Below, piece by piece: positions 52,801 through 64,000 of a DNA stretch of 64,000 nucleotides. The number at the start of each line of letters is the position of its first letter. Position 1 is the stretch's first letter. The stretch is from Neostapfia colusana. Lineage: Eukaryota; Streptophyta; Magnoliopsida; Poales; Poaceae. The stretch is taken from contig JASWHV010000011.1 of the NCBI GenBank assembly GCA_030760725.1, positions 79,027,765 to 79,091,764 on the forward strand, written 5' to 3'. Under the pieces are notes generated by a model. That model saw nothing but the letters and a program-made list of their open reading frames with translations. It did no database searches and was not told the DNA's origin. The translations under genes were made by a program, and so were the position numbers.

Positions 52801-54815
52801 AATATGGCGACCAAGCTGACAGGCATGACATAGGGAGTCATGTGTACCCCTAGAACACGAGATAACTGAGCTACTGGACAGCTTTGACATAGCATCTGCA
52901 CCAGGGTGGCCAAGCCGGCGATGCCAGATGGTAGATGAAGCTGTCGTAGTCAAAGCAAATGGCGGTGATGCAGCGGAAGTAGGAAGCCGAAGTATGTATA
53001 GGGGCCCCGAGCTATCACATCGGAAAAGAGGTCGCCGGGTGGAAAGATCCTTCACAGACAAACCAAAAGGATCAAATTCAATGGAAACATTGTTGTCAGT
53101 GGTAAAACGGCTAACAGAAAGTAAGTTCTGAATGATATCCGGAGCAACAAGAATGTTTTTAAGCTGGAAAGTACCCGGAAGACCGGAATCACCTACTGAG
53201 GTGACCGGAAGAACAGACCCATTCCCAACAACGATAGATGAAGGAAAAGAGGGATTGGGAGGATAGGTGGAAGAGAGTATACCGGAATTAGGAGTGGTAT
53301 GATATGATGCTCCGGAATCAACTACCCAGTCGGCACCAGGTGGAGTAAGGTGCATGGTGCTGAAGGAGGAAGCAAGCGACTGTCGATCCCACGTCGACGG
53401 TGGCTCCTGAAGAGGTGTCGATGGCTCCGAGTTCCCAATAGGGTAGTCAGTGCCTCCGTAGATCGGGGTTGACTGTCCGCCAAAAGAGTATCCAATCCCA
53501 CTATAGGCCTGAGCTGTCGGCCCACCAGCACTGTGAGCTGGTCCACTGTAGCCGGGGGTAGCCGTGAACGCCGGCTGAGGACGTGGTGGTCGTGGAGGCT
53601 GAGAACCTGGGGACGGTCCAGGCCACATGTAGATCTGGCCAGTCCACGGGTTGTAGGGTGTGGACCAGGGTGCACCTCCTGGCCGGTACCACCACTACTA
53701 CCAGTAGTCGAAGCCGTGGGGGTGCTGCCTGCACTGCTGCCACCACGGCCGCCGTTCTTTCCTCGGCGATGACGGTTTCCACCTCCTGTACTGGTAGGAG
53801 TAGAAGGTGGACGTGACGGTGGTCCACCAGCCGCTGGTAAGGGTGGACGAGGGGACTGCCCGGAGCCATAGAAAGCTGTGGCAGATCCAGAGCCAGTAGA
53901 GCCTCCTACAGTGATCTCTTCAAGTTCAAGATCAGACCATACCTTCTCGAAGGTAGGTAGTGGCTCCAGTCGAATTAGCCACGTCCGTAGGTGACAATAG
54001 CGCTCGTTCAGTCCCTGAAGAACCCGAAGGACAAGAGCGCTGTCGGTGACCGGCTCACCAAGGTCACGTAGGGCATCCGCCATGCCCTTCATCTCCCGAC
54101 AGTAGGTGGAGATGGAACGATCACCCTGGACAGTGTTCTAGAACCGAGTGCTGATGTGGAGGGCTCGAGTCGCGCTGTTCCCTAGAAACCGTTGCTCGAG
54201 GACTAGCGAGGCCTGTCGAGCAGTACCGCCACCGCGCTGCCTGACGATGTCCTGTAGCTCCTCTGTCAGGGAGCCAAGGATCCAGGATAGTACCAGGTTG
54301 TCCATGTTGATCTAGGACACCTGTACTGAAGACTCGTCCTGGAGGACGTGGTCATCGAGGCAGTAGCGCCTCAGCGTGAGGAGCACCATATCATGCCACC
54401 GGGCATATGAGGTGGACTCGGAGCTGAGAACAATCGGCACGAGCGTCCGGATGTTCTGAATCCCTGCGGCCTGTGCATGAAGAGCGGCCACAAGTGAAGT
54501 CGAGTACGTACCAGCGTCCGAGGGAGGCTCATGGACAGCACTCGTTGATCGGCGAGCACTCTCCTCGAGTTGGTGGGATAGTGATGCCACGGAGGCACGC
54601 TCCTGCTCTAGGGCAAGGGCGAGTGCCCGCTCGCGTTCGCGAGAGGCGGCCAGTGCTGCGGCGATGTCAGATGTCTCCGCAGTGTCGGTGCCGTAGGAAG
54701 AAGTTGTGTTCTCCGCAGTAGCACCGGCGGCTGGGAACGGAATCGGCGGGATCGCCGTGGTGCTCCCGTCGATGTCGAGGCCGGTGGCGTCCCGTAGCGC
54801 GGAGGTACCTGCCAT
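49858..54815 (-). pseudogene. Element H gag-pol, broken
   Basis: Gag from ATG 54815 (MAGTSALRD), in-frame stop near 54312 in the segment before the INMDNLVLSWILGSL helix, further breaks at about 54130, 53690, 52490, 51870, 50735 and 50570. Protease DSGASYHTT (about 53330), integrase CDNGREFDN (about 52540) and QNGKAERMIR, RT YVDDIVLTAS (about 50795), RNase H DADWAGCPDTRRSTSG and SSAEAEYRAVANG are all readable. Gag here keeps the segment deleted from element C. Confidence 0.85.
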
Positions 54816-54934
54816 GAAGGTGACGTGACAGCAGTGGCGGGGTTGCTGGTGGTACCGACGAGGGGTTCACCAGCGGCTGGACCGGTTCTCGAGAAGGAGG
54901 CCAGCAGCGAGGGGCCTGGGGGCTGCAGCACCTC

Positions 54935-55363
54935 CTAAGAAGGCGGCGCCCCCTCCAGGGGGGCCGGCGGACCCCCCAGGGGCGGCGGCGGCCCAAGCAG
55001 GGGAGGTGACGCCCCCCCCCCCCCCGTGCGCGCGCGGCCCCCATCCGGGTGGGGACGGCCCGAATCCGGGCGGAGCCGCCCCGATCCAGGGCGCAGCGGC
55101 CCTGGATCCGGATGTGGCAGCGGCGGCGGCCCATGGTGGGGTGGCGGCTGCCCCTCCCCGCGCCCAGGGTGGGGTGGCGGCGGCCCCTGCCTCCGCGCGC
55201 TATCCTCCAGAGGAGGTTGCGACCCCCCCCCCCCTGCGTGCACAGCCCCGATCCAGCGGCTGGCGGCGCCCTGGCGGCGGGCGGCGGTGGTTCCGGCGGC
55301 GGCGGCCCAGGGTGGGGTGGCGGCGGCGTGCGCCCAGGGCTGCTGCGGTGGCGACTGGGCCAT
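54935..55363 (-). CDS. Proline-rich upstream ORF in element H leader
   Basis: 142 codons from ATG 55363, 50 nt after the LTR end; begins MAQSPPQQPWAHAAATPP, ends PLEGAPPS-stop, like element C but with internal deletions. Different frame from gag. Confidence 0.4.
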   Translation of the reverse strand: MAQSPPQQPWAHAAATPPWAAAAGTTAARRQGAASRWIGAVHAGGGGSQPPLEDSARRQGPPPPHPGRGEGQPPPHHGPPPLPHPDPGPLRPGSGRLRPDSGRPHPDGGRARTGGGGASPPLLGPPPPLGGPPAPLEGAPPS

Positions 55364-55412
55364 TAGAATTAGGTTTAGCCCTAATCCTAATTATTCCTAG
55401 CTAATGATACTA

Positions 55413-55580
55413 TGAAAGATGGCTAATGATGATTGTATTGAGATGATAGAAAAGTTGGGGGTACAGGTGTGATTATATAGAGGGATTAGGAGGGAGAAAA
55501 GACTAAACTACCCCTAACCATAATCCCTCTCTAATGACTAATATACCCCTATGTCACAACCCTAATTACAGTGTCTAACA
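55413..55580 (-). repeat. Element H, 5' LTR
   Basis: 168 bp, plus-strand TGAAAGATGGC...GTCTAACA. Confidence 0.9.
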
Positions 55581-55585
55581 CTCAC

Positions 55586-56816
55586 CAGTGTCGCAGGCGA
55601 ACAGGACCATGCCCTTCCCCTCGATCCGTACGACCGAGTTGTCGCCGAACTTGATGGTGCCGACAACGTTCTCGTCGAGCTCGGAGAAGACGGCGCGCAA
55701 ACCAGTCATGTGGTTGGTCGCGCCCATGTCGAGGTACCAAAGGGCGTCGTCAGAGTCGTCATCGTCGTAGCCACGATGCGCGAAGACGCGTCCCTCCACT
55801 ATCTCTAGTGGACGTGTGGAACACTCGCGTATAGGCTCCTCCTGTACCGAGATCGCCCTTGTCATCAACAAGGTGTCATCCTCTTCTGCCTCTGTCACGT
55901 GCGCCTGCTGCTGCGGCTCCTCCTCCTGCTGCTTCTTCGAACGACACTCCTTGGCCCAATGGCCCTTCTTGCCGCACTTCCTACACTTGTCCCACAGAAT
56001 GTCCTTCCCGGAACCCTTCTTCTTCTTGCACGCGCCCTTGCGCCCGACCTTCTTTGAAGAACCCTCATCACCTCGCGCCTCCTTCCGCCGTCCCTCCCAC
56101 TCCTCCTGAGTGAGGTACAGCTTGCCGCCGTGCACTCCTCCCTTGCGCCGCGACGTGTTGAAGGCGTTTTCGGCAACCCTCAGCCACCCTGTCACATCCG
56201 ACAATGTGAGAGTCGACACGTCCAGTAGGGTCGAGATCGCCACCACGATCTGCTCGAAGCGTTCTAGAACGCTTCTCTAGAACGCTCGAAGGAGCTTCTC
56301 CACCGCCACGGCCTCGTCGATCTCCTCCCCTAGCACCTCGAGGCGGGCTATGATGCCGCTCAGACGAAGGGAGAAGTCTTCCACACTCTCGCCATCCTTG
56401 AACACAGCGTTGTCGAACTCCCGCTTGAGTTGACGCGCCATGGTCTTCTTCACGCGGTCGGCCCCAACCTGCATGAGGGCGATCGTGTCCCACGCCCCCT
56501 TCGCCGTCTTCTTCTTCCCGATCGTCGTGATCATCTCCGACGGGACGACGCTGACGAGGATATCCAGTGACATCATGTCCTCCTGCTGCGTCGCCACGCC
56601 TGCGCAGCTCACCGCCTCTCACAACATCCGGGCCTTCAACTTGATCTCCATCATGACCGCCCACTCCGCGTAGTTGATCTTGGTGAGTAGCGGGAACCCG
56701 GTTCCTGTGTTCACCTCACGAACTACTTGAGAGGTCATGTTGATCTTGTCGCCGGTCACACAACCGGTGTCGCTGGTGTTGCTGGGAGGAGGGGTCTGCT
56801 GGGATCCCGTTGACAT
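55586..56816 (-). pseudogene. E1 gag and protease
   Basis: Minus strand from ATG 56816 (MSTGSQQTPPPSNTSDTG). Gag core KTAKGAWDTIALMQVG, then zinc knuckle CRKCGKKGHWAKEC (about 55970) and protease LWYLDMGATNHMTG (about 55730), where the family has LDTGA. So the catalytic D remains but T is M. Stops occur near 56615, and a duplicated agaacgcttct segment lies near 56265-56285. Cut at 55585 by element H. Confidence 0.85.
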
Positions 56817-56833
56817 GGCCCCGATACCACGAT

Positions 56834-57411
56834 TGTTAGAAATCCGGCCTCTGTATCATCTGTTCTTGCACCTGTAGCAATATAGATTGATTCTGTTCAA
56901 CAGAACAGATCTGCTGTGTTGATCAGAGGAGGGACAGGAAAATTCCTGCTTGTAGACAGAGAGGACAGAGGGAATAGGAGGAAGAACAGGGCACCCTGCT
57001 GCTGTACTGCGCTGGAACAGCAGGGATGAACAGGGGGAATAGCAGATTTGATCTGCTATTCTATTCTAAACAGGCGCAGAACAGGAGAGAGGAAGAGAAT
57101 TGCTGCCGTATGGGCTTTTCTTGGTGGAATAGTTTATTCAGCAAACATCTGATTTGATTGGTACAACAGAGGGGGGGGCGCACCCCTGCCTTTTATAGGG
57201 GACGGCTGGGAGAGTCCCAGCCCCTTACAACTTGATTTCTAATTTAAAATAGGACTCCAAATAGATTACTACCTAATCTATATCTCTAGTAATATATTTC
57301 TTCTAGAGGAAATCTTCTGGCATCTCTCCTGGCCGCACCCTCCTGGTGCGCACGCCCCTAGCTGGGCCACAAGGCTGTCGCACCAGGGGCCAGATCCAAG
57401 GTCACTCGTCA
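56834..57411 (-). repeat. E array LTR 2, shared by E1 and E2
   Basis: 578 bp, plus-strand TGTTAGAAATCC...CACTCGTCA. It serves as 5' LTR of E1 and 3' LTR of E2. Contains the hairpin at 57037-57061. Confidence 0.85.
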
Positions 57412-60400
57412 TTCTCCTCCTGACCCTGGACCTGCAATATATCCAGAACGCCGATTCTTCTCCTCATCTCGACGAACTTCTGTCTTCCAAGCGTCTTGGT
57501 CAAGATGTCCGCCATCTGGTCTTTCGTAGAGATCTGCTCAAGCACTATATAACCGTTGTCCACACACTCACGTATGTAGTGGTATTTGGTGTCTATATGC
57601 TTGCTCCTGTCATGGTGTACCGGGTTTTTGCTCAAGTCTATAGCAGACTTGTCGTCAACCCGCAGCACTAGAGCCTTCACTTTTCCAACCAAGTCTCCCA
57701 TCAGCCATGCCATCCATACACCTTGACATGCCCCTTGAGCTGCTGCAATATATTCTGCTTCACACGAGGACAGGGCCAACACCTTCTGCTTGCTAGACTA
57801 CCACGAAACGGGACTGTTTCCAAGACAAAACAACACCCCGCTTGTGCTCTTGCGGTCCTCCACGTCTCCCGCATAGTTGATATCCGAGTAGCCAATCAAC
57901 TCCATGTTGCCTCCCTTTGCATAGAAGACTCCGAAGTGGATCGTACCCGCTATATAGCGTACGATGCGCTTGACTGCAGCGTAGTGTTCTTCCATTGGCT
58001 CCTCCAAGAACCGACTCACATACCCAACCGAGTAGGCGAGGTCGAGGCATGTGTTTACTAAATACCGCAGCCCTCCCACCAGTCGACGTAGAACGCGTCA
58101 TAGTCCTCTTATTCAGCTCCTTCACCCCAGTCCCACTTGGCCGCCTCTCGTCGAATATCACGTCACGTGATATGTGTGTGCGCCCATCGGTCGGGTTGTA
58201 CATCCGATAGCCCTTCGTTCCTGCAACATAGCCAAGAAAAACCATCAGCGTACTCCGGTCTCTCAACTTTTTCAGGTGGGGGCTCGTGTTTTTGACATGC
58301 CCCATGCACCCAAAAGTACAGAAGTAGTTGACGGTTGGTCGCTCCCCATGCCAAGCTTCGTATGGTGTCTTCCCATCGAGGCCGCAGGTGGGGGATCTAT
58401 TCAAGATGTAGACAGCCATCAGGACCGCCTCACCCCAAAAGAACTCGGACATACCCTTCACCTTCAACATGCTTCTCGCCATTCCGACCACCATTTGGTT
58501 GCGCCGCTCCACAACCCCGTTTTGCTGCGGCGTATACGGGGCTGTGAGCTGACGCAGTACGCCGTGCTGAGCGCAATACTCGTCGAACTCCTGTGAGGTG
58601 AACTCCCCTCCGCGATCAGTACGGGGTAGCTTCAGCCTCCTCCCGGACTCTAATTCAGTCGTCGTCTGAAATTGCTGAATTAATTCGGGCGCCTAGTCCT
58701 TGCTTGCTAGGACATAGAGCCACATGTAGCGGCTCATGTCGTCTACTAGTAGCAAGAATATCTTCTTGCCGCCTGGAGTCATCGGCGTGATTGGCCGAAG
58801 ATGTCTACGTGGACGAATTCGAGCGCGCCCTCCGCGCGCCGATGAGCTTGCGTGGGGAAGCTGGAGCGCCTCTGCTTCCCGGCTAAGCAAGCCTAGCACA
58901 ATTGATCGACGTGATCAATTTGCGGAAACCCGAGGACCATCTCCTCCTTCGTCGGGTTCCGAAGCGTCTGGAAGCCGACGTGTCCGTAGCATTCGTGCCA
59001 ACGCCATGCGATATCACCACGCCGTGCGGTTAGACAGACCAGACGCGTGATGTTGAGCCTGATGGAGTACAGCTTGCTGTTGTCGTGCCGCACCCATGTG
59101 ATGAGATGGTTCTGCTCGTCCCGAATGTGCATCAAGCCTGCATGCATGGTGAAGCTGTAGCCATCCTCATCCAGCTGCCTGAGGCTGATGAGGTTGGTGG
59201 TGAGACGCGGGATGAGGTAGACGTCAGTGAGCTTCCGATGCTCACCAGTGTCGCGGGCGAACAAGACTGTGCCCTTCCCCTCGATCCGTACGACCGAGTT
59301 CTCGCCGAACTTGATGGTGCTGACAACATTCTCAGTCGAGCTCGGAGAAGACGACGCGCGAACTAGTCATGTGATTGGTCGCGCCCTTGTCGAGGTACCA
59401 AAGGGCGTCGTCGGGGTCGTCGTCATGGCCACGATGCGCGAAGACGCGTCCCTCCACTATCTCTAGTTGACGCGTGGAACGCTCGCGTACAGGCTCCTCC
59501 TGTACTGAGATCGCCCTTGTCATGAACAAGGCGTCATCCTCTTCTGCCTTCGTCACGTGCGCCTGCTGCTGCGGCTCCTCCTCTTGTTGCTTCTTCGAAC
59601 GACAGTCCTTGGCCCAATGGCCCTTCTTGCCGCACTTCCTGCACTTGTCCCGCGGAATGTCCTTCCTGAAACCCTTCTTCTTCTTGGACGCGCCCTTGCG
59701 GCTGACCTTCTTTGAAGAACCCTCATCACCTCGCGCCTCCTTCTGTCGTCCCTCCCACTCCTCCTGAGTGAGGTACAGCTTGCCGTCGTGCACTCCTCCC
59801 TTGCGCCGCGACGTGTCGAAGGCGTTTTCGGCAGCCCTCAGCCGCCCCGTCACATCCGACAATGTGAGAGTCGACACGTCCAGTAGGGTCGAGATCGCCA
59901 CCATGATCTGCTCGAATCGTTCTGGAACGCTTCAAAGGAGCTCTCCACCGCCATGGCCTCGTCGATCTCCTCCCCTAGCGCCTAGAGGCGGGCTATGATG
60001 CCGCTCAGACGAAGGGAGAAATCTTCCACACTCTCGCCATCCTTGAACACGGCATTGTCGAACTCCCGCTTGAGTTGACGTGCCATGGTCTTCTTCACGC
60101 AGTCGGCCCCAACCCGCATGAGGGCAATCGTGTCCCACGCCTCCTTCGCCGTCTTCTTCTTCCCGATCGTCGTGATCATATCCGGCGGGACGGCGCTGAC
60201 GAGGATATCCAGCGCCATCATGTCCTCCTGCTGCATCGCCACGCCTGCGCAACTCACCGCCTCCCACAACATCCGGGCCTTCAACTTGATCTCCATCATG
60301 ACCGCCCACTCCGCGTAGTTGGTCTTGGTGAGTAGCGGGAACCTGGTAACCGTGTTCACCTCACGAACTACTTGAGAGGTCATCTTGATCTTGTCGTCGG

Positions 60401-60461
60401 TCACGGAACCGGTGCTGCTGGTGTTGCTGGGAGGAGGGGTCTGCTAGGATCCCGTCGACAT
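57412..60461 (-). pseudogene. E2 gag-protease-integrase-RNase H, RT core missing
   Basis: Starts at ATG 60461 (MSTGS, stop at codon 6), gag open from about 60404 to 59982 and 59904 to 59332. Zinc knuckle CRKCGKKGHWAKDC (about 59630), protease YLDKGATNHMTS (about 59390), integrase HECYGHVGFQTLRN (about 58980) and NQMVVGMARSML. YVDW is joined at about 58080 to GGLRYLVNTCLDL, then RNase H SCEAEYIAAAQG, SKHIDTKYHYIREC and DILTKTLG. RT including YVDD is absent. Non-autonomous and decayed. No nested insertion, so this copy shows the family's unspoiled length. Confidence 0.85.
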
Positions 60462-60478
60462 GGCTCTGATACCACGAT

Positions 60479-61057
60479 TGTTGGAAATCTGGCCTCTGTA
60501 TCACCTGTTCTTGCCCCTGTACCAATATAGATTGGTTCTGTTCAACAGAACAGATCTGTTGTGTTGATCAGAGAAAGAACAGGGAACTTCCTGCGTGCAG
60601 ACAGAGAGGACAGAGGGAATAGGAGGAAGAACAGGGCACCCTGCTGCTGTACTGCGCTGGAACAGCAGGGATGAACAGGGAGGAATAGCAGATTTGATCT
60701 GCTATTCTATTCTGAACAGGCGCAGAACAGGAGAGAGGAAGAGAATTGCTGCCGTAGGGGCTTTTCTTGGTGGAATAGTTTATTCAGCAAACATCTGATT
60801 TGATTGGTACAGCAGAGGGGGGGGCGCACCCCTGCCTTTTATAGGGGACGGCTGGGGGAGTCCCAACCCCTTACAACTTGATCTCTAATTTAAAATAGGA
60901 CTCCTAATAGATTACTACCTAATCTATATCACTAGGAATATATTTCTTCTAGAGGAAATCTTCTGGCATCTCTCCTGGCAGCCCCCTCCTGGTGCGCACG
61001 CCCCTAGGTGGGCCACAACGCTGTCACACCAGGGGCCAGGTCCAAGGTCACCCGTCA
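60479..61057 (-). repeat. E array LTR 3 (5' end of E2)
   Basis: 579 bp, plus-strand TGTTGGAAATC...CACCCGTCA. The minus-strand PBS TGGTATCAGAGCCATG begins at about 60474. Hairpin at 60683-60707. TSD gcggc follows. Confidence 0.85.
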
Positions 61058-64000
61058 GCGGCTGCTGCCTCCCTCTACGGCACCGACACGACGGACACCT
61101 TCGGCATTGCTGCGGCCATGGCTGTCTCTCGCGAGCGCGAGCGGACACTTGCTCTCGCCCTGGAGCAGGAGTGTGCCTCTGTGGCCGCTCTATCTCACCA
61201 GCTCGAGGAGAGTGCTCACCGATCGTTGAGTGCTACCTACGAGCCTCCCTCAGACGCTGGTACGTACTCGGCTTCACTTGTTGTGAGATTGAGAACATTC
61301 AGACGCTCGTGCCGGTTGTCTTCAGTTCTGAATCCACCTCATACGCCCGGTGGCGTGACCTGGTTCTCCTCATGTTGAGGCGCTTCTGTCTCGACGACCA
61401 CGTCCTCCGAGATGGGTCTCCGGTGGATGCCTCCTGGGTCAGCATGGACAGTCTGGTCCTGTCCTGGATCCTTGGCTCCCTCTCTGAGGAGCTACAGGAT
61501 ATCGTCGAGCAGCGCGGTGGCGGCATTGCTCGCCGGGCATGGATGGTCCTTGCGCAGATCTTCCTGGGGAGCCGCGCGACACAAGCCCTCCACGTCAGCG
61601 CGCGGTTTCAGAACACCGTCCAGGGTGACCGCTCTGTCTCCGCCTACTGCCAGGAGATGAAGGGCATGGCAGATGCCCTACGTGACCTTGGCGAGCCGGT
61701 CACTGACAACGCTCTCGTCCTTCGGGTCCTTCAGGGCATGAACGAGCGCTACTGTCACCTACGGACGTGGCTTCTCCGTCTAGAGGCACCCTCGACCTTC
61801 GAGAAGGTATGATTTGATCTCGAGCTCGAGATCACTGGAGGAGACTCTACTGGCTCCGGGTCTGCAACGACCTTTTACGGCTCTGGGCAGTCCCCTCGCC
61901 ACCTTCACCAGCTACTGGTGGACCACCGTCGCGACCACCCACCACCCCAGGCACTCCTACCGGCTCTGGGACTGGTAATCGTCGTCGTCGTGGTAAACGC
62001 GACAACTGTGATGGGGGTAGCAGTGTAGGTGGCACTTCTACTTCTGCTCCTACTCCTGCTACTGGTGGTAGTGGTGGTACCGGTCGGGGAGGTGTACCCT
62101 AGCCCACACCCTACAACGCGTGGACTGGCCAGATCTACATGTGGCTTGGGCCATCTCCGGTTCTTCAGCCTCCACGTCCACCACGTCCCCAGCCGACGTT
62201 CGACGCCACCCCGGACTACAGTGGACCAGCCTACAGTGTTGGTGGGCCGCCGACTCAGGCCTACGTGGGACCGCCAGTCACTGGTCTCCTCGTTCAGCAC
62301 CATGCATCTCACTCCACCGGGTGCCGACTGAGTTGCTGACTCCATAACGTCATACCATACCACTTCTAATGCTGGTAGGAATGGGTTTGTTCTTCCGGTC
62401 ACCTCAGTAGGTGACTCTAGGTTCCCGGGTTCTTTCTAGCTCAAGAACATTCTTGTGGCTCCGTATGTTATTCAGAATTTTCTTTCTGTCCGTCGTTTTA
62501 CCACTGGCAACAATGTTTCCATTGAGTTTGATCCTTTTGGTTTATCTGTGAAAGATCTTTCTACACGGCGACTTCTTTTCCGATGTGATAGCTTGGGGCC
62601 CCTGCACACTCTTCGACTTCCTACTTCCGCTGCATCACCACCTTTTGCCTTGACTACGACAACTTCATCCACCACTTGTCATTGTCGGCTTGGCCATTCT
62701 GGTGCAGATGTTATGTCGAAGTTGTCCAGTAGTCCGGTTATCTAGTGTACTAGGGGCACACATGATTCTTTGTCATGTTTGTCAGCTTGGTCGCCATGCT
62801 CTCCCTTTTCCGACTTATGTGACTCATGTTGAGCACATTTTTGATCTTATTCATTATAATTTGTGGACATCATCTATTACCAGTGTGTCGGGCTTTAATT
62901 ATTACTTGGTGATAACTAATGATTTTTCTCATTTTTCGTGGCCATTTCCATTACGACGAAAGTCTAAGACATTCGTTACTCTTTCGCACTTCTTCGTTTG
63001 GATATCCACTCAGTTTGGGGGCACTATCCAAGCTATTTAGTGCGATAACGGACGCGAGTTTGATAACTCGGCGTTTCATAGCTTTCTCTCCGCACATGGA
63101 GTCCAGTTGTGCATGTCTTATCCGTACACCTCTCCTTAGAACGGCAAGGCTGAGCGCATGGTTCGTACTACCAACGATGTCATATGCTCCCTAATGTTTC
63201 AGGCATCCATTCCTACCTGATAGGCTGATACTGGGTAGAGGCCGTTCACACTGCCACTCTTCTAATTAATCGCCTTCCCACCAAGGCGATTCGTGCCTCC
63301 ACACCCTACTTCGCTTTATACGGCACTGCTCCTCTTTACGACCATCTTCGAGTTTTTGAGTGCGCTTGCTACCCTAATCGTTCCGCCACCGCCCCACATA
63401 AGCTTGCGCCGCGCTCTACACGTTGTATTTTCCTCGGGTAAGCAGACCCTGCGGGCAAAGGAAACAAACCACTTTCCATTGATCATAAGAGTTACCGGTG
63501 CCTAGATCTCACCACTCACCGTCTATTGATCTCTCGACACGTCGTCTTCGACAAGTCCTCCTTTCCCTCCTCCACCTCCTCTTCCGGTTCCACCGTAGAG
63601 CTGGATTCTCTTTTTCCTACTGACTCCGAGGCTGCTCCTCCCCAGCTGCCTTGGCCTCTTTCTTCTTCGGGCACGACACGCGTTGCGCCATGCGTGGCCC
63701 AGGAGCCCCCGACGCCACCTGTTGTGCCACGTGCGGCATCGGCGTCTCCGACGTTGCCCGCTGCACCTCGGGTGGCCCCGACGTCACCAACTGCGCCACA
63801 CGCGGCCTCGGCGTCCCTGACGTCACCTGTTGTGAGCCCGACGTCGCCAGCCGCGGCCCCGGCGTCACCAGCTGCACCACGCGAGGCCTCGGCGTCCCTG
63901 ACTTCACCGGCCGTGTATCCTATGACTCTGACTTCTCGTTTCACCAACCCCGCACTTGTCTACCAGCGACGAGCGAGGGTTGGTGCCCCAACTCCAGCTC
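61058..64000 (+). pseudogene. Element D gag-pol, continued, decayed
   Basis: Resumes gag after the E array: LYGTDTTDTFGIAA, SRERERTLALALEQE, ARWRDLVLLMLRRFCLDD and the full LVLSWILGSLSEELQD helix. A TGG-to-TGA change stops gag after FEKV (about 61812). Further on, protease is degraded (DSITS at about 62338 where DSGAS is expected), a frame change disrupts the integrase zinc motif (about 62760), and a TAG precedes CDNGREFD (about 63040). QNGKAE is preceded by another TAG (about 63138). The window ends in the Pro/Thr linker before RT. RT, RNase H and the 3' LTR lie outside. Confidence 0.8.

Larger units (their letters stand above)
49671..55580 (-). mobile_element. Element H: short-LTR copia, decayed
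   Basis: 5910 bp inserted in E1. LTRs 49671-49838 and 55413-55580 (168 bp, about six substitutions and two 1-bp indels). Perfect TSD ctcac (49666-49670, 55581-55585). PBS TAGTATCATTAGC (one change from TGG) abuts the right LTR on the minus strand. Closest in sequence to element C. Confidence 0.95.
41543..61057 (-). mobile_element. E1-E2: tandem array of two RT-less copia elements sharing one LTR
   Basis: Three LTRs of about 580 bp (41543-42129, 56834-57411, 60479-61057) enclose two internal regions. The whole is flanked by a single TSD, gcggc (41538-41542 and 61058-61062); no TSD flanks the middle LTR. Each internal region starts with a PBS (TGGTATCGGGGCC in E1, TGGTATCAGAGCC in E2). Without the nested G and H, internal region E1 is about 3.09 kb, against 3.07 kb in E2. 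Both lack the same RT segment. Minus orientation throughout. Confidence 0.85.
34601..64000 (+). mobile_element. Element D: copia retrotransposon, host of the large nested stack
   Basis: Plus-strand element whose 5' LTR is 34601-34757. Its PBS TGGTATCATCTAGG starts at 34758, followed by a GC-rich leader, gag start (ATG 41403, after element C) and decayed gag-pol (61058 onward). It runs off the window in the integrase-RT linker. It is interrupted by C (TSD gtctt) and by the E1/E2 tandem (TSD gcggc). Sequence family as B, C and H. The base run before it is gttct, so a matching gttct is expected after its 3' LTR beyond the window. Confidence 0.8.

Noticed and set aside
56834..57411. Middle E LTR as an independent solo LTR
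   Set aside because: It is bordered by a PBS and gag on one side and a purine tract and RNase H on the other, so it is shared by two complete internal regions.
1..64000. Defence island, phage, plasmid or operon system
   Set aside because: All coding content is eukaryotic plant gene or LTR retrotransposon; no such genes were found on either strand.

Overview
This is a plant nuclear window, almost certainly from a grass: it has split genes with GT-AG introns, a GC-rich intronless gene, a Stowaway-type MITE, and nested Ty1/copia elements including a Sirevirus-like one. There are no bacterial operons, no CRISPR array and no rRNA or tRNA gene that I can see. Roughly four fifths of the window is LTR retrotransposon, in two nested stacks and one simple insertion. 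Element boundaries were placed by eye from LTR pairs, TG..CA-type ends, primer-binding sites and target-site duplications (TSDs). Identities quoted are hand comparisons.

Layout. (1) 750-869: last exon of a SWIB-domain protein. (2) 1068-18404: copia element A (minus), split in its reverse transcriptase by a Gypsy-like LTR (K, 2689-14477), which is itself split by Sirevirus-like element I (6593-14375, plus) carrying an extra 'env-like' ORF. (3) 18651-18867: an orphan exon, then a Stowaway MITE and a three-copy tandem repeat of about 120 bp. (4) 21785-22804: an intact intronless multi-pass membrane protein gene. (5) 25099-31097: copia element B (minus, decayed). (6) 31728-34473: three 3' exons of a group I WRKY factor (minus), with both WRKY domains. 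(7) 34601 to the window end: copia element D (plus), sitting just upstream of the first visible WRKY exon, so the 5' part of that gene lies more than 29 kb away or has been lost. D is split at its gag ATG by element C (35387-41396, minus, one intact 1624-codon gag-pol). D is split again in gag by a tandem pair of RT-less elements, E1 and E2 (41543-61057, three LTRs, one TSD). E1 in turn holds element G (42461-48158, plus, nearly intact) and element H (49671-55580, minus, decayed).

B, C, D and H are one family: LTRs of about 160 bp, PBS abutting the LTR, an arginine/glycine-rich box instead of a zinc knuckle in gag, and a proline-rich upstream ORF starting 50-56 nt after the LTR. A and E1/E2 resemble each other in gag, integrase and RNase H. 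Host genes cooperate in no visible operon or cluster. The notable points are how the transposons reshaped the SWIB, orphan-exon and WRKY loci, and several unusual structures inside the elements: a recombinant Sirevirus with a copied host flank, a motif cluster in front of its env-like ORF, the shared upstream ORFs, a tandem LTR array, and a gag-core deletion in the only intact element.
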